Source of the DNA: Hoeflea sp. BAL378
GTDB taxonomy: Bacteria; Pseudomonadota; Alphaproteobacteria; Rhizobiales; Rhizobiaceae
Reading direction: 5' to 3'
Assembly: GCF_000759435.1 (NCBI RefSeq)
Contig: NZ_JRJG01000002.1
Coordinates: 1-64,000, forward strand
Length of the DNA stretch: 64,000 nucleotides
Part shown: one piece after another, positions 1 to 8,229 of the stretch
Layout: each line of letters opens with the position of its first letter
Numbering within the stretch: position 1 is the first letter of the stretch
Position numbers and translations under genes: made by a program
Notes under the pieces: model-generated
Told to the model about the DNA's origin: nothing
Seen by the model: the letters and a program-made list of their open reading frames with translations, nothing else
The model's database searches: none

Positions 1-493
1 GGGTGTTGACGCCGACAGCCCTCACCATGCCCTTCGTCTTCAGGTCTGACAGGCAGCGGAACATCTCGTCATTGAGGAGGTCAGGCTTGAAGCCGTGCAA
101 CTGGAACACGTCTATGTAATCGCATTTCAGATTCTCGATCGATTTCTTGCAGGTGCGAAACAGCGCATCAGGCGAAAAATCAGAGTGATACAGGTCGTCA
201 TCGGCAACAGTCGGCGCGTAACCCACATTGCTGCCTGCCTTCGTTGACACGACAATCGAGTCCCGCGGAGCGATCCTCAGTATTTGCTCAATCGCGCGGC
301 CGAGCCGTGGCTCAGCGTTGAAATTCGAATAGTTGCTGCCGGTGTCGAAAAAGTTTACGCCGTGCTCGAACGCGGTCGTGATTATCTCAATGGCTTTGCC
401 GTCGGGAAAGCGCTTGTCACCCCAAAACCCGGAACAGCCCAGACCGATTTCGGAGACTTTGATGCCGGTCTTGCCAAGTTCTCTGTACTTCAT
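1..493 (-). CDS. Aldo/keto reductase, 5' part (cut by window edge)
   Basis: The ATG at 493 follows a GAGGGAG Shine-Dalgarno sequence, and the frame stays open to the window edge, giving 164 residues. The N-terminus is typical of AKR proteins (MKYRELGKTGIKVSEIGLG). The expected catalytic tetrad is in place: Asp50, Tyr55, Lys85 and His133 (QLH). Members reduce carbonyl substrates with NAD(P)H in the cytoplasm on a TIM barrel; the substrate cannot be told. Its base composition is less GC-rich than that of the phage structural genes. It sits beyond the phage terminator at 647-672, so it is either host flank or cargo inside a prophage that extends past the window. Confidence 0.9.
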   Translation of the reverse strand, partial: MKYRELGKTGIKVSEIGLGCSGFWGDKRFPDGKAIEIITTAFEHGVNFFDTGSNYSNFNAEPRLGRAIEQILRIAPRDSIVVSTKAGSNVGYAPTVADDDLYHSDFSPDALFRTCKKSIENLKCDYIDVFQLHGFKPDLLNDEMFRCLSDLKTKGMVRAVGVNT

Positions 494-582
494 GAGGCTC
501 CCTCTAATGAAGCGACTTCTAGCACAGATGCCGCAACTGGCAAGCGAAGGGCGGCACAAATAATTCGCGACATCGGAATACT

Positions 583-610
583 TTGACAGATGTGACTGGC
601 TCAATACACT
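583..610 (+). promoter_or_regulatory. Candidate sigma70-type promoter
   Basis: TTGACA at 583-588 and TACACT at 605-610 are separated by 16 bp. No plus-strand gene follows; a hairpin with a T-run lies about 40 nt downstream, so transcription would give a very short RNA. It could also be a chance match. Confidence 0.35.
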
Positions 611-646
611 CAGATTGCCGACGCGCGTCTATGAGCTGCAAAACCC

Positions 647-672
647 AGGCCCCGCCATCGAGCGGGCCTTTT
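647..672. terminator. Rho-independent terminator at end of the phage late operon
   Basis: AGGCCC(C)GC at 647-655 pairs with GCGGGCCT at 662-669 with one bulged C and a six-base loop. TTTT follows on the plus strand, and GGGTTTT follows on the minus strand. It lies just past the last leftward phage gene and probably stops late transcription in both directions. Confidence 0.6.
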
Positions 673-723
673 GCTTTGTCGGTTCGAGAAATCCGCTCCG
701 AAGGCGAACACTGGCGCCGCTCT

Positions 724-1014
724 TCAAACCTGCCTCATGTGCTCGGCGATCTTGTGCAGCGTCTCCTGGATATCGGTCTGGCGCTTGTCGGCGATCGTAT
801 CGGCCGAGGCTGCGATCTTCTCCACCGCCACCGCGATCCGCTCGAGACACCGCAACGTCTGTTCGGCATGGCGCGCGTCATGAAACTGCACGTCCTTGGT
901 GATCGCATGGTCCGGAGCCTGGCGCTTGGTGCGCACATATTGGCCAATGGCGGCGAGACCGAAGAGAGCGCCGGTCAGCACCGTCATGAGGAACTCAGGG
1001 GTTATCTGGTCCAT
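724..1014 (-). CDS. Small phage membrane protein of the lysis region
   Basis: The product is 96 residues, starting MDQITPEFLM, with one hydrophobic segment near the N-terminus (about residues 5-22) and then a charged helical tail likely to form a coiled coil (about 45-90). An upstream in-frame start at 1044 would add ten residues but overlap the preceding gene by 50 nt. It is the last gene of the lysis cassette. The topology, with one membrane anchor and a long soluble helix, suits an accessory holin or other lysis protein, but no family motif is recognised. Confidence 0.6.
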   Translation of the reverse strand: MDQITPEFLMTVLTGALFGLAAIGQYVRTKRQAPDHAITKDVQFHDARHAEQTLRCLERIAVAVEKIAASADTIADKRQTDIQETLHKIAEHMRQV

Positions 1015-1462
1015 TCGACGCTGCCCTTTTGTAGTGGTTGTCAATGATGGCGGCGTCGGTGATCGCCCGGATCACGTTGTAGGCATCGAGCATCAGCAGG
1101 ACCGGATAGACGGCCATGCCCGTTCCCCATATCTCGGCCTGCGCGAAGCCGAGAGTGATCTGGAACCAGAAGAAGCAGGAGATGAACGCGCCGGCGGCCC
1201 GCAAGTGCGGCGTCCTGCGCCAGGCGCCGTTGATCATCAGCACCAGCAGACGGCCGGTGCCTGCGAGAAAGCACACCAGCGCCAATGTCTCCTGGTCCAT
1301 GATGGCTTTGAGCGGCGCGTAATTGGCATTGGCCTGAAACAGCTCGGGACTGGCCGACAGCACGATCGACCAGTTGAGCAGCATCAGCGCCAGAGCCCAT
1401 TCCGAAGCCCGCACGGCGAAGGTCTGCCGGAACGACCGGGAGATGTGCAGGAAGTCCATCAT
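995..1462 (-). CDS. Multi-pass phage membrane protein
   Basis: The 155-residue product has about four hydrophobic segments (near residues 20-38, 58-77, 88-106 and 112-132) and a charged C-terminus. It starts inside the stop codon of the o-spanin gene (ATGA overlap), so the two are translationally coupled. Its place in the lysis cassette suggests a holin-associated role, but I do not recognise the family. The ends are well fixed by the overlaps on both sides. Confidence 0.7.
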   Translation of the reverse strand: MMDFLHISRSFRQTFAVRASEWALALMLLNWSIVLSASPELFQANANYAPLKAIMDQETLALVCFLAGTGRLLVLMINGAWRRTPHLRAAGAFISCFFWFQITLGFAQAEIWGTGMAVYPVLLMLDAYNVIRAITDAAIIDNHYKRAASNGPDNP

Positions 1463-1809
1463 TGCGCGATTCCCCCTCGCAACTCGTCATACCAGCCGGC
1501 GCATTCGCGGATCTGGCCGTTGGCGCGCGATAGGGCCCGGTCGGTCTTCACCAGCGCCGCGTCGAGCCTGTCGCCCTGAGCCACGCCGGACCGGTGCGTC
1601 GCTCGGCAGCCGTCGGGATAGGCGGGCAACGCCTTTCCGATCGCGCGCTCCTGGTCGGCCACGGCCAGCGCCGCGGGCACCTGGGCGGCGCTCGCCTCGG
1701 CGCGGGCCAGGCGCTCGAACCTATTTGGATCGCAGCCGGCCAAGAACATCAGCGTCAACAGCGCAATCACCAGCAACAGGGCGCGAAAGCAGATCTGCCA
1801 GGTCGTCAT
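1459..1809 (-). CDS. o-spanin, Rz1-like outer-membrane lipoprotein
   Basis: Starting at MTTWQICFR gives 116 residues with a short signal sequence and the lipobox FLAGC around residue 25. After cleavage the Cys would be lipidated and the protein anchored in the outer membrane. The 5' third overlaps the 3' end of the i-spanin gene in another frame, the arrangement known for Rz/Rz1 pairs. Known role: together with the i-spanin it fuses inner and outer membranes in the last step of lysis. A longer in-frame start at 1929 is possible but would bury the signal sequence. The ATGA overlap with the next gene supports coupling. Confidence 0.75.
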   Translation of the reverse strand: MTTWQICFRALLLVIALLTLMFLAGCDPNRFERLARAEASAAQVPAALAVADQERAIGKALPAYPDGCRATHRSGVAQGDRLDAALVKTDRALSRANGQIRECAGWYDELRGGIAQ

Positions 1810-2146
1810 TGAGGATCTCGTTTTCTGTCTGGATGGCGGCCAGGCGGGCCGCGAGGTTGATCCGGGCCGTGGCCTCCACCACCCGCCGCCGATCAGCCTC
1901 ACGGGCAGCTTCAGTGGAACGGGCGGCAATCCAGGCCTGGGCGTCGAGCTGCGTCTCGAGCGCCGCGATTTCGGCGCCGGCGACCATCTCCTTGACGCGC
2001 TCGTTGACGGCCTGGCGGATGCTGCTCGACTTGTCGAACTGCACCCACGCCAGCGCGCCGAGGAGGATGATCACCGGAATCGGGATGGTGAAGCCGAGGA
2101 TGCGCAGTGCGCCCTTCACCAGCGGTGTGGCGAGAAGCGCGCTCAT
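1721..2146 (-). CDS. i-spanin, Rz-like inner-membrane protein
   Basis: The 141-residue product has one N-terminal transmembrane segment (about residues 15-34) followed by a long charged helical region (about 38-125) rich in Ala, Glu and Arg, as expected for the periplasmic coiled coil of an i-spanin. It overlaps the lipoprotein gene downstream by 89 nt in a different frame and the holin-like gene upstream by ATGA. It should span the periplasm and bind the o-spanin to complete lysis. Sequence identity to lambda Rz is not evident; the call rests on topology and gene arrangement. Confidence 0.75.
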   Translation of the reverse strand: MSALLATPLVKGALRILGFTIPIPVIILLGALAWVQFDKSSSIRQAVNERVKEMVAGAEIAALETQLDAQAWIAARSTEAAREADRRRVVEATARINLAARLAAIQTENEILNDDLADLLSRPVAGDCAVDADVLGRLRSK

Positions 2147-2391
2147 GGCTGCGGCCCCTCTTCTTCATAGGCATTTGCGCCCATCGCCTGCATCACGTTC
2201 TTGTCGTCCCAGGTGGCGCTGAACACATAGGCGCCGATCACCGAGCCGGCGAGGAAGAAGCAGGCATTGGCGATCGCCGCGGCAAGGTTGCTGTCCTCGC
2301 CGCGCCAGATGAGCCAGATCACCATGCCGGCGCAGAACAGCAGGGTGCCGTGCACGATGCGGCGGCGGGCTTTCCAAGGCGGGCGGTTCAT
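2143..2391 (-). CDS. Holin-like protein with two membrane segments
   Basis: The 82-residue product starts MNRPPWKARR, with a basic N-terminus and two hydrophobic segments (about residues 13-30 and 37-56) joined by a short loop, then an acidic tail. This size and shape, and the place between endolysin and spanins, fit a class II holin that lets the endolysin reach the periplasm. The start shares one base with the endolysin stop codon (TGATG). Much longer upstream extensions of the same frame run antisense to the endolysin domain and are not used. Confidence 0.65.
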   Translation of the reverse strand: MNRPPWKARRRIVHGTLLFCAGMVIWLIWRGEDSNLAAAIANACFFLAGSVIGAYVFSATWDDKNVMQAMGANAYEEEGPQP

Positions 2392-3098
2392 CACAGCCTC
2401 GCCGCCTGGACATGCATCCAGTCGAAATCGCGCGCGCGACCGAGCGACACCCAGCCCTCGCGTGCCCAGGCATGCCAGAATGGCAGGGCGTCGGGATGCG
2501 ACAGGCGCGCTTGCGGGCGTTTCCAGCGGAGCTGATTGCGCTCCGGATCGAAGTCGATGGCAATGCCGTAGGCGTGCATCGAAAAGCGCGATCCGCCGCG
2601 CATGCGCCGCACATTGAGCGAGCCGCCGAACAGGTCGAGACCGAGGTCGCGGCGTTCCTTGTCCGAATAGGTCTCTGCAATCTCGGCGAAGGCCCGGCCG
2701 GCGCTGTCGATCACCCTGGTGTGCAGCGTGATGCGAGTCACGGTCTGGCTCTTGTCCCAAGCCAGCTTCATCGGGAACGGAAGCTCGAGCCGCCCCTGCG
2801 ACGTGCCGACCGGCCCGTAGAACCCCGCCACATCATCCTGGTGCGGCCACAGGAGGCCGCCGGCAGGAATGCCAGCCCCGGCGCTCGCCGGACGCTCCTG
2901 CTGGCCGGGTGCGTTGCTGGAGCTGCGCCGCAGCGCCTCCTCGGTCAAAGGGTCAACCTGGCCGGAAACGGGCAGGCCCTTGCCCCGCTGGAACGCCCTG
3001 AGCGCGGCGAGGGTCAGGTCGCCAATATCTCCATCGATCGGCCCGCAGGCATAGCCGTGCGCCGTCAGCCGGCTTTGCAGCCACTGTTCAAATGTCAT
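2391..3098 (-). CDS. Endolysin: peptidoglycan-binding domain plus M15 peptidase
   Basis: The 235-residue product starts MTFEQWLQSR. Residues 1-60 form a peptidoglycan-binding repeat (GPIDGDIGDLTLAALRAFQ). Residues 110-235 form a peptidase M15 domain with the zinc-binding pattern His175-x6-Asp182 (HAYGIAID) and His229 (DWMH). Known role of the family: cleavage of the peptide stem of peptidoglycan. There is no signal peptide, so export would need the neighbouring holin-like protein. An alternative start 16 residues upstream is less likely. Confidence 0.88.
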   Translation of the reverse strand: MTFEQWLQSRLTAHGYACGPIDGDIGDLTLAALRAFQRGKGLPVSGQVDPLTEEALRRSSSNAPGQQERPASAGAGIPAGGLLWPHQDDVAGFYGPVGTSQGRLELPFPMKLAWDKSQTVTRITLHTRVIDSAGRAFAEIAETYSDKERRDLGLDLFGGSLNVRRMRGGSRFSMHAYGIAIDFDPERNQLRWKRPQARLSHPDALPFWHAWAREGWVSLGRARDFDWMHVQAARL

Positions 3099-3154
3099 GG
3101 TGATGTCCTTATGTTTTGATCCGCGCCAACCAGGCGTCGAGTGCAACCTGTCTT

Positions 3155-5338
3155 TTAAACGCCGTTGAGAAAGCCGACCCAGTTGCTGCCATCGCCCTGG
3201 TTGATATAGAGCGAACTTCCCGCACCCGCGCCGGCCACAGTCCTGCGAACCATCGAGCCTGCCCGCGCCGCGAAGGAAGGCCCGTCCGTAACCTCCACGT
3301 CATTAACCGCCAGTTCCGATGTCGAACTCACCGGCACAACCGGAACATAAGTGGCGTTTCCGCCCACCACGTCTTTCATTCCGGAAAGGGCATTTCGCGA
3401 ACAGCTACCGTTCCCCGCGTCAAACTCTTTCAGGCCCACCAGAGTGATGTTTGTTCCCAAGCCCCCCGCGCATCTTGGCATGACTTGACTGACCCAGTTG
3501 TCGTTGCCATCAACCAGGGCCACCGCAATTTGCGTATCTGCAGATCCGGCGTTGAAGGCGACTTCATAGTTGACCCGTGCGACCTGACCGCCGTTCATGC
3601 GCCCCATATATACGCCGAAAGCGCCGGCTCCGCCTGTGTTGCGAACATTGATGTTGTCGATCTGCGGGCAAGTGCAGGCCGCGCCAGTCATTTCAACCGC
3701 GCCGCTTCCGTTCTTGATCTGGCCTTCAAAATTGACGTTGCAAATCTTCAGATGGCTATAGGCGACGGTCGCGTTAACACGAACCGCACGCGCCTGTCCG
3801 CTCATCACCGCCATAGTGACGCCATCAACGATGTTGCCATTCATCGCCGTGCTGGTCACGTTGATCAGATCCACGCCGATGACAGTCTGTCCGCTGATGC
3901 TGTCGCCGTGCCCCCGGATCGTGATGCCGCGAACTTGACAGTTGACCGGATCTCGCATCGAGACGGTAGCCGCGCAATCGCGTTCATCTGGCGAGACGGT
4001 TTCCTCGGTGTAATGCGTGATGTTTGAAACGATGTTGTTCGGCCCTGAGCAAGCAATCGGCCCATGACAGCGATGATAGGTGTTGCCGGTGATCAGGGCG
4101 CCCCCCGTATAGTTCGAATATTCACCGTGGTCCCACATACCCTCGTATGTATTTCCAGAAGAGATAAAAGAGCGGGTATTCGCTGGTCCGCTGCCATAGT
4201 TGGCAACACAAAGGCCAGTCGTGCAGTTGCGGATTTTGTTTCCCAGAACCTGAAAATTCCCAAGCGAGGCAGCGCTTCCGGCGTCCAGGAAGATGCCGAA
4301 ATGAAAAGTAGTAATCAACGGAAACGTGGGGCGCGGTTGGTTGCCGTTGATGTCGCAGCCCTGGATAAGCACATTGGTGATATCCTTGCAGCCAATGCCG
4401 ATCCGCCGGATGTTCAACATCTTCACGCCGATGGCGGTGAAGGTCTCGCCAGTCACCCAGATAACCCCATAGGCCGGCGTTCCCGAGCCCGTTGCCGGGT
4501 CCCATTCTTCCGGTCCGATGAAATTTCCGCCGCTCACCTTGTGACGGGCGCCCGTGATCTTGAGCGCCATGTAATCGGCAGTGTCATGGTTGATCACCGC
4601 ATCGTGGTGGATGTCCGTATGCACGCCATCCGCCGAACAGGTCGGGGCCGTCAGAAGATTCCACAGTCCATCGCCGACCGTGAGCGTTCCGCCACCCACG
4701 GCGGCAAGGTAATCATAGGCCATCTGCCAGGCGGCATAATGATCCGACGCGCCGGAGTAGCCGCCGCATTCCTCGAGCGAGACAATGCGCCCTTCCTTGG
4801 CATACCAGGTGCTGTTCGCGTTCTGGAATTTGAGCGCGTGAGAAGGTTCCGAAGCCTGCTTACGATAGTTGCCGCCGGATCCGGCAATGTAATTTGTATC
4901 GCGGTAGCCGATATCGTAGTATTCCGGGTCGACGTCAGGATTGTCGGCAATTGCCGCCGCGATCGTGGCAACCTTCAGTTGATCGCGGACCTCTCCAGTC
5001 GTTTGAGCCTTGAAGACAGCCGTTCCCGCCGCGCCGCCGCCGAGGTTGCCGAGCGCCTCGTCCGCGTCGTCGAGGTCTGCAAGATTGCTCGCAATGGCCA
5101 GTTTTCCACTCAGCGCGGCCAGCATGGTTGCCGCAAAATTTTCATCATCGCCCAGCGCCGCCGCCAGCTCGTTCAGTGTGTCGAGCGCGGCCGGCGCGCT
5201 GTCCGTCAGCATGGCTATGATCGAGTCGGCAATCTGCTGGGCGGTAACCTTCTTCGCCTCTCCGTCCCGTGACGCCGGAAACAGATCTGCCATCTCGATG
5301 CTTCCGACCGGCGGCAGTTCGTTGATTTCAATGTCCAT
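3155..5338 (-). CDS. Tail spike with parallel beta-helix
   Basis: The 727-residue product has an N-terminal part (1-110) that resembles tail-fibre attachment regions, rich in Ala and Asp (TAQQIADSIIAMLTD). The following 550 residues are Gly/Asn/Val-rich with evenly spaced short strands (for example NVLIQGCDINGN, ALITGNTYHRC), as in right-handed beta-helix spikes of the pectate-lyase fold. Many such spikes cut or bind surface polysaccharide, and this one probably decides host range. The substrate cannot be read from sequence. It lies between the tail-fibre gene and the endolysin. Confidence 0.75.
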   Translation of the reverse strand: MDIEINELPPVGSIEMADLFPASRDGEAKKVTAQQIADSIIAMLTDSAPAALDTLNELAAALGDDENFAATMLAALSGKLAIASNLADLDDADEALGNLGGGAAGTAVFKAQTTGEVRDQLKVATIAAAIADNPDVDPEYYDIGYRDTNYIAGSGGNYRKQASEPSHALKFQNANSTWYAKEGRIVSLEECGGYSGASDHYAAWQMAYDYLAAVGGGTLTVGDGLWNLLTAPTCSADGVHTDIHHDAVINHDTADYMALKITGARHKVSGGNFIGPEEWDPATGSGTPAYGVIWVTGETFTAIGVKMLNIRRIGIGCKDITNVLIQGCDINGNQPRPTFPLITTFHFGIFLDAGSAASLGNFQVLGNKIRNCTTGLCVANYGSGPANTRSFISSGNTYEGMWDHGEYSNYTGGALITGNTYHRCHGPIACSGPNNIVSNITHYTEETVSPDERDCAATVSMRDPVNCQVRGITIRGHGDSISGQTVIGVDLINVTSTAMNGNIVDGVTMAVMSGQARAVRVNATVAYSHLKICNVNFEGQIKNGSGAVEMTGAACTCPQIDNINVRNTGGAGAFGVYMGRMNGGQVARVNYEVAFNAGSADTQIAVALVDGNDNWVSQVMPRCAGGLGTNITLVGLKEFDAGNGSCSRNALSGMKDVVGGNATYVPVVPVSSTSELAVNDVEVTDGPSFAARAGSMVRRTVAGAGAGSSLYINQGDGSNWVGFLNGV

Positions 5339-5347
5339 GATCAGTCC

Positions 5348-6280
5348 TCAAGCAAAGGCGGTGATTTCGAGTGCGCCTGTCAATCCGACAGGAGCCGTAG
5401 GAGCGGTTTCGTTCCAGTTGGATGTCACCGTGGCGCCGGCTGAATACCGCGTGACCGCTCTTGCCGAGATGTTGTTGGAAAATTCCAGGGCGCCATAATT
5501 TCCCGTTGCGGTCGTGGACACGTGTCCGTGGAACGTGGCAACCGGCGTCCTCGACCAGTTCAGCGTTTCACTCCCTGTGAACGATGATGCCCACAGTGGA
5601 TCAAGCGCCGACGCCGCCCCGCTCTTCACCGCGGACACGATCAATCTGTTTGAGTTGACCAGATTCGTTATCGTGGCGATGTTGCTCGCGTTGGTCGCAA
5701 CCCGCGCCACCAGCATGTCGTCATAGGTGCTGTCGAAAAGGGTGTCGGTTTCGGCAAGACCGGCCGGATTGTAGCTGCCGTCTGCCAGGTCCTTGAGGAG
5801 GAACCCGTCGGTCGGATTCCACCGCAAATGATAGGTCTTGTTGGAGAGCGTCGTGAAGGTCCTGTCGTCCTCGATATAGCTGCTGGTTGAAACGGGATAG
5901 ATGCCGCGATGCTGGAAGTTGACCGACGTCGGCACCTGTACCGTGCCGGCCGCGGGGCTGGTGACGATCATCTTTCCGTCGGCGCTCAGGATCTCCGGGA
6001 AGATCGGCAGTCGCGCCCGCGCCTGGCTCACCAGCAGAAACTGCGACGTGTCGCCGCCGCCGGTCGCCGCCGCTATGGCTGCCTCGATGGCCTTGCGCAA
6101 CTGCTGCAGGTCGGTGTTCGACGGAGCCGCTGGACCAAAAAATTCGATGACATGATCGATCTCGCGCTGCGGATACTCGATGGCGCCGGCCGGCACGACC
6201 GAACCCTTCGTGCCTGCGCTGCGGTTGCCGTCCACATAGGCCGTGCCGGCGGCTTCGCCGGCGGGTGGAACATATTTCAT
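5348..6280 (-). CDS. Tail fibre protein
   Basis: The 310-residue product has an N-terminus typical of phage tail fibre or collar proteins: a short Pro-rich start followed by a REIDHVIEFFG-like region and a helical DLQQLRKAIEAAIAAA segment. The C-terminal half is rich in Thr, Ser and Asn with beta-strand character. It ends 10 bp before the spike gene and starts 17 bp after the DUF2313 gene, the normal place for a receptor-binding fibre in Mu- and P2-like tails. The exact fold is unknown. Confidence 0.65.
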   Translation of the reverse strand: MKYVPPAGEAAGTAYVDGNRSAGTKGSVVPAGAIEYPQREIDHVIEFFGPAAPSNTDLQQLRKAIEAAIAAATGGGDTSQFLLVSQARARLPIFPEILSADGKMIVTSPAAGTVQVPTSVNFQHRGIYPVSTSSYIEDDRTFTTLSNKTYHLRWNPTDGFLLKDLADGSYNPAGLAETDTLFDSTYDDMLVARVATNASNIATITNLVNSNRLIVSAVKSGAASALDPLWASSFTGSETLNWSRTPVATFHGHVSTTATGNYGALEFSNNISARAVTRYSAGATVTSNWNETAPTAPVGLTGALEITAFA

Positions 6281-6296
6281 GGGTTTCTCCGTTGGT

Positions 6297-7133
6297 TCAA
6301 AGCGATGAGGCGAACAGCCGCATGATCAGCGGGTGGCCATTTTCGGTCACGATTCGCGCCCCGGTTTCCGTCACTAGGAACGACGCAATCGGCTGCTCCG
6401 CGTAGTTGAAGATGACCGTGGTCCAGCCCGGCGAGATCCGCCGGATCTCGCACTCGAGCACGTCGTGGTCGAAACCCAGCAGCCGGTCTATGCCGGCTTC
6501 CCCGATGCCCGTCTCGAACTGCGTAAAAGGAGCATAGCGCACCAGCACCACCCATTGCCGTTCCAGCCCGGCAGCGGACAATTCTCCAAGCCCCAGGCAT
6601 GTGCTTTCGCCGGCAAGGAACGCGTCGGGCTCCTCGATCGCCACCACATAGCCGAGCCGCGCCGCGAGCCGGATCACGTCGGCGGGTGTGATCGTCGCCA
6701 GCCGCGCCACCCGCGCCCGCAGGATAGCCAGCCTGGCGTCGAGCGTCTGGCCTTCGCTTGAACAGTTCTCGGGTAGGCCGAAATCCCGTTCCCAATCTTC
6801 AAGACTATCCACCAGCGAGGCGGATCGGGATTCCTCCGTCAACCGCCACGCCTTGGCGTAGAGTTCGACGAAGGGCGAAAGCAGTGCCCTCGTCAGTCCC
6901 GCGATACGGCTCACCGTGGAAGGCGCCTCACCGTCAGGAGTGCCCCAGGCGGACCCTCGTGGCCAGAGCGAAAGGCCGGAAAACAGCAGGGATTCTACCA
7001 GCGGCGCCGACAACACGTCTCGCGGATCGATCACCGGATCAACGAAACTATCATCGGGGTCCACCCAGAACACGGGGCCGCGATCCGCCGCGTAGAAATC
7101 TGGCCAATCCCTGTTCACATGCCATGTGGACAT
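6297..7133 (-). CDS. Baseplate wedge protein, DUF2313/YmfQ (Mu gp48-like)
   Basis: The 278-residue product starts MSTWHVNRDW. The central part (about 60-160) carries the DUF2313 pattern: a PRGSAWG segment, then a long helix, then DWERDFGLPE and DARLAILRARV. Members sit next to the gpJ-type wedge protein in contractile tails. It begins 5 bp after the gpJ-like gene ends. The open frame continues upstream to 7403 but that stretch is antisense to gpJ. Confidence 0.8.
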   Translation of the reverse strand: MSTWHVNRDWPDFYAADRGPVFWVDPDDSFVDPVIDPRDVLSAPLVESLLFSGLSLWPRGSAWGTPDGEAPSTVSRIAGLTRALLSPFVELYAKAWRLTEESRSASLVDSLEDWERDFGLPENCSSEGQTLDARLAILRARVARLATITPADVIRLAARLGYVVAIEEPDAFLAGESTCLGLGELSAAGLERQWVVLVRYAPFTQFETGIGEAGIDRLLGFDHDVLECEIRRISPGWTTVIFNYAEQPIASFLVTETGARIVTENGHPLIMRLFASSL

Positions 7134-7137
7134 GATG

Positions 7138-8229
7138 CTAGACCCAGTTGATCGAGCCCAGCACGGGCAGTTCGCCGGGCTGGAACACTGGTGCGGATGT
7201 CGGCTCAACCAGAACGTGGCTGGCCTCGCCCGGTACCGTGGAAATGACCTCGGAAAGCCATGCCAGCGGCAGTGTGAACGGATCTTCCGGCAGTCCCGGG
7301 CGCACCCTTGTGTCGCCTCGGGTCGCATCGAAGAACGTCGTGAGCGCCGCTGTGACTGCAACACGGTTGGCGGACGTATCCGGAGCAAGCTGCACGGTGA
7401 CATCGACCGGCTTGGCAGTGGGCACGAGGGTGTAGTACCGGGCGCGCACCAGCCGAAGGCTCTCGATATAGACGTCGACCGTGGCCACGTCGGAGGGGGT
7501 GGGAATGCCGTTCACTCGACCTTCAACAAGGACCCAGACACCGACGGTTCCGAACCCGTTGGCGAAATTGGCCGCCCACGCACGTACCACGCCCGGAACC
7601 TCGAGCGCCCAGTTCTCGTAGTCTGGCAGGGTTCCGCCCTGCGGCGGGGCAGCCTTGCGCTTGAGCGCCCTCACGCGCAGGTCTTCGACGGTTTCGGTAT
7701 CGGCGCCGCCGCCAAGGCCGCCTCCCCCGACTGTCACGGTCTCGGGCATCGTCGGATAGAGCGCCGGGTCGGCCAGAAGAAGTTTCGCCTGGGAATCTCG
7801 GTTGGTAGCGATGCCGGCTGTTTCCGCCTGCACCTTCACACTGAAGCCGCCGCTCGCATTCGCGGTGAACGCCGAAGTTGTGACATAGGTGATTCCCCCC
7901 GAAATGAAGCGGACCCCCGCCGGATAGGTGGCATGCGGCGCAGCAATGCCGGCCACCTCGCCCGACGCGGCCGAGGCCGGCTTCTGAAGGATCCGATATT
8001 CCGCGGCATGTAGCCGGATGATCGGCGCGCTTGTGGCGGTCGTCAGGTAAAGCTGCTTGTAGATCCAGGCCAGCCGCAGCTCGTATTCATGGGCCAAAAG
8101 CGCCATCACCTTGCCGATGACGCGCAGCACATTCTGTTTCAGGCTTGCGTCGGTGCCCGGGAGATAGTGCCGCATGGCCCCCCGCACCGAGGCGGAGATC
8201 TCGTCAAGCGAGCGGATCGGAAATGCCAT
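7138..8229 (-). CDS. Baseplate J-like protein (Mu gp47-like)
   Basis: The 363-residue product matches the baseplate_J family in order and length: an N-terminal helical segment (NVLRVIGKVMALLAHEYELRLAWIYKQ), a beta-rich middle (VAGIAAPHATYPAGVRFISGG) and the characteristic ETVEDLRVRAL and LPDYENWALEVPGV segments. It forms the outer baseplate wedge of contractile tails and transmits the signal for sheath contraction. Its start overlaps the gp46-like gene by 26 nt. Confidence 0.9.
   Translation of the reverse strand: MAFPIRSLDEISASVRGAMRHYLPGTDASLKQNVLRVIGKVMALLAHEYELRLAWIYKQLYLTTATSAPIIRLHAAEYRILQKPASAASGEVAGIAAPHATYPAGVRFISGGITYVTTSAFTANASGGFSVKVQAETAGIATNRDSQAKLLLADPALYPTMPETVTVGGGGLGGGADTETVEDLRVRALKRKAAPPQGGTLPDYENWALEVPGVVRAWAANFANGFGTVGVWVLVEGRVNGIPTPSDVATVDVYIESLRLVRARYYTLVPTAKPVDVTVQLAPDTSANRVAVTAALTTFFDATRGDTRVRPGLPEDPFTLPLAWLSEVISTVPGEASHVLVEPTSAPVFQPGELPVLGSINWV

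Noticed and set aside
676-706. GGTTCGA followed by CGCTCCGA on the plus strand, like a tRNA-Pro T-arm and acceptor end
   Set aside because: The five-base T-stem does not pair and the segment is in the opposite orientation to the tRNA-Pro fragment at 46438-46478, so it cannot be the missing 3' half.
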